Shown in pieces: positions 5,730-9,463 of a stretch of DNA of 9,463 nt. Within the stretch, counting starts at the first letter, position 1. Each line of letters opens with the position of its first letter. The notes beneath the pieces were generated by a model, which was given only the letters and a program-made list of their open reading frames with translations, was not told where the DNA came from and searched no databases. Origin of the DNA: Desulfobacterales bacterium (lineage in GTDB: Bacteria > Desulfobacterota > Desulfobacteria > Desulfobacterales > UBA11574); NCBI GenBank assembly GCA_030145595.1, contig JAQYVG010000130.1, positions 1 through 9,463 on the forward strand. Reading direction: 5' to 3'. The position numbers and the translations under genes were made by a program.

Positions 5730-7057
5730 AAAGATCCATGGCTTTTATTTTGATTCAATGCGCACTGTTTATATGTTTAGCTGTATCCGGTGCGGTCGCC
5801 GCTGACAATGGGCAAAATAATTCCCAAAACGTGATTGCATTGCCGGAACTCATCCAGCAGGCCATGGAAAGAAATCCTGCGATCATCGCTGCCAAAAATA
5901 AATGGCAGAGTGGCCATGAGATTATCGAGGCACGTAGAGCACTGCCTGATCCGCAAGTTTCCTATACGTATTTTGTAGAAAGTGTTGAAACCAGGGTTGG
6001 CCCGCAAGAAAATATCTTCGGTGCCACACAGAAGTTTCCGTTTTTCGGTAAAAGAGATCTCAAGGCCGAAGTAGCCGCTAAAGGAGCCGAGGCCTTAAAA
6101 GCATCCCATGAGGTTGTTAAACAGGAGGTTGTTCGCCAGGTCAAACTGGCCTTCTACGATCTTTTTTACGTATCAACGATTATCGATATTACCAATGATG
6201 AAAAAGAAATTTTGAGGCGGTTCGAGCAGATTGCCGCAGTCAAATATGAAACCGGTAAAGGCAGCCAGCAGAACATATTGAAAGTCCAGGTGGAAATCAG
6301 CCGGCTTCAAGAAAAACTTCTTGCTTTAGCCGGCGCGAAACAGACGGCAGGCGCGAGGTTAAATACGTTATTGGCCCGGCCGCCCGACACTACCCTGGGA
6401 AAGCCCATGCAGCCCGAGTTTAGAAACTTTTTCTTCGTTAAACAACAGCTGTTTAGAATCGCCCGGGAGAATCGCCCGGAACTCAAACGCGGGGATGCCT
6501 GGATTGAAAAAAGCAATCGGACGTTAAGTTTGGCAAAAAAAGACTATTATCCCGACCTGACCGTCGGGGCCAACTATATCGACGTGGACGAAGGGCCACT
6601 AAATTTCAGCGATAATGGTAAAGATGCCTTTAATGTTATGGTCAGCGTTAACGTTCCCATATGGAGGAAAAAACTGTCCGCTCAGGTCAGCAGCGCGTCT
6701 AAAATGATCAAAGCCCAGAAAAACGCGTATCAGAATATACTAAACCGGACATTGTTTGAAGTTGAAGACAATCTTTTCAAGATTCAAACGGCCCGCGAAA
6801 CATTTAATCTTTACCGCAATGTTCTGATACCGCAAGCCGAACAGTCATTGCGATCGGCGGAGGCGGGATACGTCACCGGCATCGTGAATTTTCTCGACCT
6901 CCTGGACGCTGAAAGGATCCTTCTGAGAATCCATTTTGGGCATTGGAAAGCCTATACCGATTACCTAAAACGCATTGCCGATATGGAGCGGTCCGTGGGC
7001 ATGGAGCTGGCTGAGGTTCTGCCCGCAGAGGTACCTCCTGAAGTCAAGGAGGAATGA
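5726..7057 (+). CDS. TolC/CusC-type outer-membrane efflux channel
   Basis: A 443-residue member of the outer-membrane efflux protein (OEP) family, which forms trimeric channel-tunnels through which RND pumps expel substrate. The N-terminus is a Sec signal peptide with cleavage near A23-V-A25. There is no lipobox, so unlike E. coli CusC it should not be lipidated. The duplicated OEP architecture is visible: the first repeat starts at ALPELIQQAMERNPAI (about residue 39), and the second at RIARENRPELKRG followed by YYPDLTVGANY. The repeat-end signature YVTGIVNFLDLLDAERIL covers about 382-399. Long alternating helices fit the periplasmic barrel. It lies between the solute-binding protein and a CusB-type adaptor, so it is very probably the outer-membrane part of the same Cu/Ag-type pump (cusC-like). 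The 3' end supplies an AAGGAGG that serves the following micro-ORF. Confidence 0.9.
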   Translation: MKRSMAFILIQCALFICLAVSGAVAADNGQNNSQNVIALPELIQQAMERNPAIIAAKNKWQSGHEIIEARRALPDPQVSYTYFVESVETRVGPQENIFGATQKFPFFGKRDLKAEVAAKGAEALKASHEVVKQEVVRQVKLAFYDLFYVSTIIDITNDEKEILRRFEQIAAVKYETGKGSQQNILKVQVEISRLQEKLLALAGAKQTAGARLNTLLARPPDTTLGKPMQPEFRNFFFVKQQLFRIARENRPELKRGDAWIEKSNRTLSLAKKDYYPDLTVGANYIDVDEGPLNFSDNGKDAFNVMVSVNVPIWRKKLSAQVSSASKMIKAQKNAYQNILNRTLFEVEDNLFKIQTARETFNLYRNVLIPQAEQSLRSAEAGYVTGIVNFLDLLDAERILLRIHFGHWKAYTDYLKRIADMERSVGMELAEVLPAEVPPEVKEE

Positions 7058-7059
7058 TC

Positions 7060-7098
7060 ATGAAAAATGCCTCGATAGAACTTTTAAGGAGGAAATAA
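7060..7098 (+). CDS. Candidate 12-codon micro-ORF between channel and adaptor genes
   Basis: The frame encodes MKNASIELLRRK and ends at TAA (7096-7098), one base before the adaptor ATG at 7100. It has a perfect ribosome-binding site, AAGGAGG at 7046-7052, with 7 bases to the ATG. An in-frame ATG at 7054 overlaps the channel stop as ATGA. Its AGG-AGG codons form the ribosome-binding site of the adaptor gene. The layout repeats that at 5661-5729. It could be a translational-coupling leader, or a remnant of a lost gene. The first AAGGAGG also encodes channel residues (K-E-E before the stop), so chance remains possible. Confidence 0.35.
   Translation: MKNASIELLRRK
7086..7092 (+). promoter_or_regulatory. 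Strong ribosome-binding site of the adaptor gene
   Basis: AAGGAGG with 7 bases to the ATG at 7100. It fixes the start of the adaptor gene. Confidence 0.85.
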
Positions 7099-7099
7099 T

Positions 7100-8551
7100 A
7101 TGAAACGTTTGATGATGATAGCGTTTATATCCATACTCATCGCCGCTTTGGGAGGGATGGGTCTCCTTGTCGGCAAAGAATCTATGAGACTGCTCGGGCC
7201 TTCCCTGGCAATAAAAGAGGCCTCAGCCGCTGAGAAAGGCCTCAAAGCCGGAATGACCCATCCCGAGACCGGCAAGAAGATCAAGTACTGGCAGGCACCC
7301 ATGAATCCTGCTTACATCCGCAATGAGCCTGGGAAATCCCCCATGGGTATGGACATGATCCCTGTTTATGAAGAGGAAGGGGAAGAGAAGGTTCCGGCAT
7401 CCGTTATCCGCATCGATCCGGTGACCGTTCAGAATATGGGCGTACGCCTGGCTCGCGTGCAGCGCAAACCGCTCGTCCGCAACATCCGGGCCTACGGTAC
7501 GGTCGTCTATGACGAAAGACGCATGAAGGTGGTGTCCGCCTGGGTCGGCGGCCGCATAGACAAACTCTACGTGGATTTTACCGGGGTGGCAGTCAAAAAG
7601 GGGGACCCCCTGGCCGAGTTATACAGCCCGGAACTGGTTTCCACCCAGCAGGAACTCATCCTGGCCCTTGAAACCAGAGGGAGGCTGTGGGCCCTGGGCA
7701 ACCAGGAATCCCTCAGATCCGCGAGTAACCTCGTAGAAGCGACCAAACAGCGGCTGCTTCTTTGGGGTATTACCAAAGATCAGATCGATGAAATCGAAAG
7801 GACCCGCAAGGTCAGGACCCATATGACCATTCACGCACCCATCGGCGGCATCGTCACCGACAAAAAGGTCTTTGAGGGGCAATATGTTAAAGAGGGCGAA
7901 AGGCTTTATACCATTGCCGATCTTTCCATGGTTTGGGTTCTGGCAGATGTCTATGAGTATGAACTGCCCTGGGTTCGCAACGGCATGCCCGCCGAGATGG
8001 GGCTTTCGTACATACCGGGCAAACGCTTTAAGGGTAAAGTGCTGTATGTATACCCGTACATGGATGAAAAGACCAGGACCGCCAAGCTGCGACTGGAGTT
8101 TAAAAACTCGAGATATCAACTCAAGCCCGGCATGTACGCCAATATCTACCTTAACCCTCGCATGTCCGCAGACAGTCTGGTTATCCCGCAAGAAGCGGTG
8201 ATTGACAGCGGTGTCCGCAAGCTGGTTTTCGTTTCCCTTGGTAAAGGCAAATTTCAGGCTCGTGAAGTCAAAATTGGGATTGAAGGCTCTGATAATGAAT
8301 TTCAGGTACTAAGCGGCCTGCATGAAGGCGAAGAGATTGTGGTCTCGGCCCAGTTCATGCTGGATTCAGAGAGTCGCTTGAAGGAAGCCATACAAAAGAT
8401 GCTCGAGGTCTCTCAGCCGCAGCGTTCGGATTCGGATCAGGCCGAGACCATGGTTGTGGAAGAGATGGATATGGAAGATAAGGAGCTCGACATGTCGAAT
8501 ATGAAAATGGATGATGCACCCGAAACAGCGAGGCCCCATCAACACAAATAG
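7100..8551 (+). CDS. CusB-type periplasmic adaptor of heavy-metal RND pump
   Basis: A 483-residue membrane-fusion protein linking the inner-membrane pump to the outer-membrane channel. Residues 4-25 are an N-terminal membrane anchor or signal sequence. Residues 61-90 match the heavy-metal-binding segment of CusB proteins (KYWQAPMNP...GKSPMGMDMIPVY); Met68, Met82, Met84 and Met86 stand where cytosolic-type versions use Cys/His, as expected for Cu(I)/Ag(I). The lipoyl/barrel half-motif SAWVGGRIDKLYVDFTGVAV starts near 146, the alpha-hairpin follows, and the second half-motif HAPIGGIVTDKKVFEGQYV starts at 245. The C-terminal 33 residues (451-483) form an acidic tail with six Met and a final HQH, a likely second metal site. 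It is followed by cusA after 54 bases, so co-transcription is expected. Copper/silver specificity is inferred from the Met-rich segments and the CusA partner. Confidence 0.93.
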   Translation: MKRLMMIAFISILIAALGGMGLLVGKESMRLLGPSLAIKEASAAEKGLKAGMTHPETGKKIKYWQAPMNPAYIRNEPGKSPMGMDMIPVYEEEGEEKVPASVIRIDPVTVQNMGVRLARVQRKPLVRNIRAYGTVVYDERRMKVVSAWVGGRIDKLYVDFTGVAVKKGDPLAELYSPELVSTQQELILALETRGRLWALGNQESLRSASNLVEATKQRLLLWGITKDQIDEIERTRKVRTHMTIHAPIGGIVTDKKVFEGQYVKEGERLYTIADLSMVWVLADVYEYELPWVRNGMPAEMGLSYIPGKRFKGKVLYVYPYMDEKTRTAKLRLEFKNSRYQLKPGMYANIYLNPRMSADSLVIPQEAVIDSGVRKLVFVSLGKGKFQAREVKIGIEGSDNEFQVLSGLHEGEEIVVSAQFMLDSESRLKEAIQKMLEVSQPQRSDSDQAETMVVEEMDMEDKELDMSNMKMDDAPETARPHQHK

Positions 8552-8562
8552 CATTGGGCTAA

Positions 8563-8583
8563 AGCAATTGCTGAGAAATTGCT
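8563..8583 (+). repeat. Inverted/direct repeat between cusB and cusA
   Basis: AGCAATT (8563-8569) and AATTGCT (8577-8583) form a 7-bp stem with a 7-base loop. AGCAATTGCT (8563-8572) is also a palindrome by itself, and AATTGCT occurs twice as a direct repeat (8566, 8577). There is no T tract, so it is not a terminator. It lies 22 bases before the cusA ATG and could tune translation or stability of the downstream segment. Confidence 0.35.
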
Positions 8584-8605
8584 AAGCGCAGAAAGATGAA
8601 TCGAG

Positions 8606-9463
8606 ATGATCGAGAAAATCATAGAGTTATCCATAAAAAACAAATTTCTGGTTATCCTGATGACCGTGTTTGTCATAGCGGCCGGCATTTATGCCATGTT
8701 GCGGATACCGCTGGACGCCATCCCGGATCTCTCCGACGTCCAGGTCATCATTTTTACCGAATACCCGGGCCAGGCCCCTCAAGTCGTCGAGGACCAGGTC
8801 ACCTATCCGCTGACCACGGCCATGCTTTCAGTGCCGTTTGCCAAAGTCGTGCGCGGCTATTCGTTTTTTGGCCTTTCCTTTGTCTATATTATTTTTGAAG
8901 ACGGCACCGACCTGTACTGGGCCCGCAGTCGGGTCCTGGAGTATCTGAACTTTGTTGCCGGGCGCCTCCCCCAGGGGGTGACACCGTCCCTGGGGCCGGA
9001 TGCCACCGGTGTGGGTTGGGTATACGAATACATCCTGGAAAGCGATCAACATGATCTGTCTCAACTACGCTCGATTCAGGACTGGTTTTTGCGTTATGAG
9101 CTGGCCAGTGTGCCCGGGGTTTCCGAAGTGGCCTCCATCGGGGGATATGTCAAGCAGTACCAGGTCATCGTCGATCCCAACAAGCTGCGGGCCTATAACA
9201 TCCCCCTTCAAAAGATCAAAATGGCCGTTCGGCGCAGCAATAACGACGTGGGCGGCAAACTGGTCGAAATGGGCGAAACCGAGTTTATGGTCCGGGGATT
9301 GGGCTATATCAAAAGCGTCGATGACCTCAACAACATCCCTCTTAAAGTAGACAAGCACGGCACGCCGATCATGCTGAGAAACGTTGCCACCATCAAGATC
9401 GGCCCGGAGCTGCGGCGGGGGCTGGCCGACTACAACGGCACCGGCGAGGCCGTCGGCGGTGTC
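8606..9463 (+). CDS. CusA-type heavy-metal RND efflux pump, N-terminal part
   Basis: An open frame of 286 codons that continues beyond the window; full-length family members have a little over 1,000 residues. It is the inner-membrane, proton-driven pump (HME-RND) that takes up Cu(I)/Ag(I)-type cations from periplasm or cytosol and passes them through adaptor and channel. The first transmembrane helix is at about 14-32. The family blocks run in order: PLDAIPDLSDVQVII, YPGQAPQVVEDQVTYPLTTAML, FEDGTDLYWARSRVLEYLN, GPDATGVGWVYEY, and the final NGTGEAVGGV, all very close to E. coli CusA as I remember it. The catalytic transmembrane carboxylates and the three-Met substrate site lie in the part not shown. 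The ATG at 8606 gives MIEKIIELS, the normal family start; the ribosome-binding site is weak, suggesting coupling to cusB. An ATG at 8596 belongs to another frame. Confidence 0.95.
   Translation, partial: MIEKIIELSIKNKFLVILMTVFVIAAGIYAMLRIPLDAIPDLSDVQVIIFTEYPGQAPQVVEDQVTYPLTTAMLSVPFAKVVRGYSFFGLSFVYIIFEDGTDLYWARSRVLEYLNFVAGRLPQGVTPSLGPDATGVGWVYEYILESDQHDLSQLRSIQDWFLRYELASVPGVSEVASIGGYVKQYQVIVDPNKLRAYNIPLQKIKMAVRRSNNDVGGKLVEMGETEFMVRGLGYIKSVDDLNNIPLKVDKHGTPIMLRNVATIKIGPELRRGLADYNGTGEAVGGV

Noticed and set aside
7619..8191. 190-codon minus-strand ORF opposite cusB
   Set aside because: It lies wholly opposite a well-recognised gene, has no recognisable motif, and is explained by GC-rich codon usage on the other strand.
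8596..8898. 100-codon plus-strand ORF starting 10 bases before cusA
   Set aside because: Shadow frame of cusA; the CusA frame from 8606 is continuous to the window end with all family blocks, so there is no frameshift.
1..9463. tRNA, rRNA, CRISPR array, IS element or attachment site
   Set aside because: No cloverleaf-like block, regularly spaced repeat, transposase frame or terminal inverted repeat was seen on either strand.

Overview
The window looks like chromosomal DNA of a Gram-negative bacterium, most likely a deltaproteobacterium of the Desulfobacterales type (inference). It carries a periplasm-spanning RND metal pump, exported proteins with Sec signal peptides, sigma-54-like promoter elements, and a eukaryotic-like Ser/Thr kinase whose first residues (FKTGYVLNDKWVI... 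then GAMGEVYRAHQLNLKRDVAIKV) resemble a family I associate with that group. No rRNA or other taxonomic marker is present, so this placement is tentative.

Left part (1-1411) is visibly AT-rich. It holds a GFA-like zinc protein (216-710) and a stand-alone CheY-like receiver (914-1288), both on the plus strand. The receiver gene has two tandem promoter candidates, and the -10 of each lies in or over a palindrome. Middle part (1412-3914): a minus-strand membrane Ser/Thr kinase with an extracytoplasmic FGE-sulfatase-like domain (1412-3385, or up to 3472), then a 440-base divergent intergenic region. That region contains a sigma-54-like -24/-12 element on each strand with the same core (TGGCAT-N5-TTGCT), a sigma-70-like promoter, two palindromes and a doubtful 49-codon ORF.

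Right part (3915-9463): a plus-strand operon of higher GC content. It starts with an exported family-5 solute-binding protein (SBP; oligopeptide/nickel type). A TolC/CusC-type outer-membrane channel, a CusB-type periplasmic adaptor with Met-rich metal-binding segments, and the first 286 codons of a CusA-type HME-RND pump follow. The last three form a tripartite Cu(I)/Ag(I)-type efflux complex. No ABC permease or ATPase accompanies the solute-binding protein here.

The two junctions solute-binding protein/channel and channel/adaptor each contain a very short ORF linked to its neighbours by overlapping or nearly touching stop and start codons. An AAGGAGG ribosome-binding site for the next large gene lies inside each short ORF. 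The most interesting points are the matched divergent sigma-54-like promoters joining a sensor-like kinase to a metal-efflux operon, the orphan solute-binding protein heading that operon, and the micro-ORF coupling chain.
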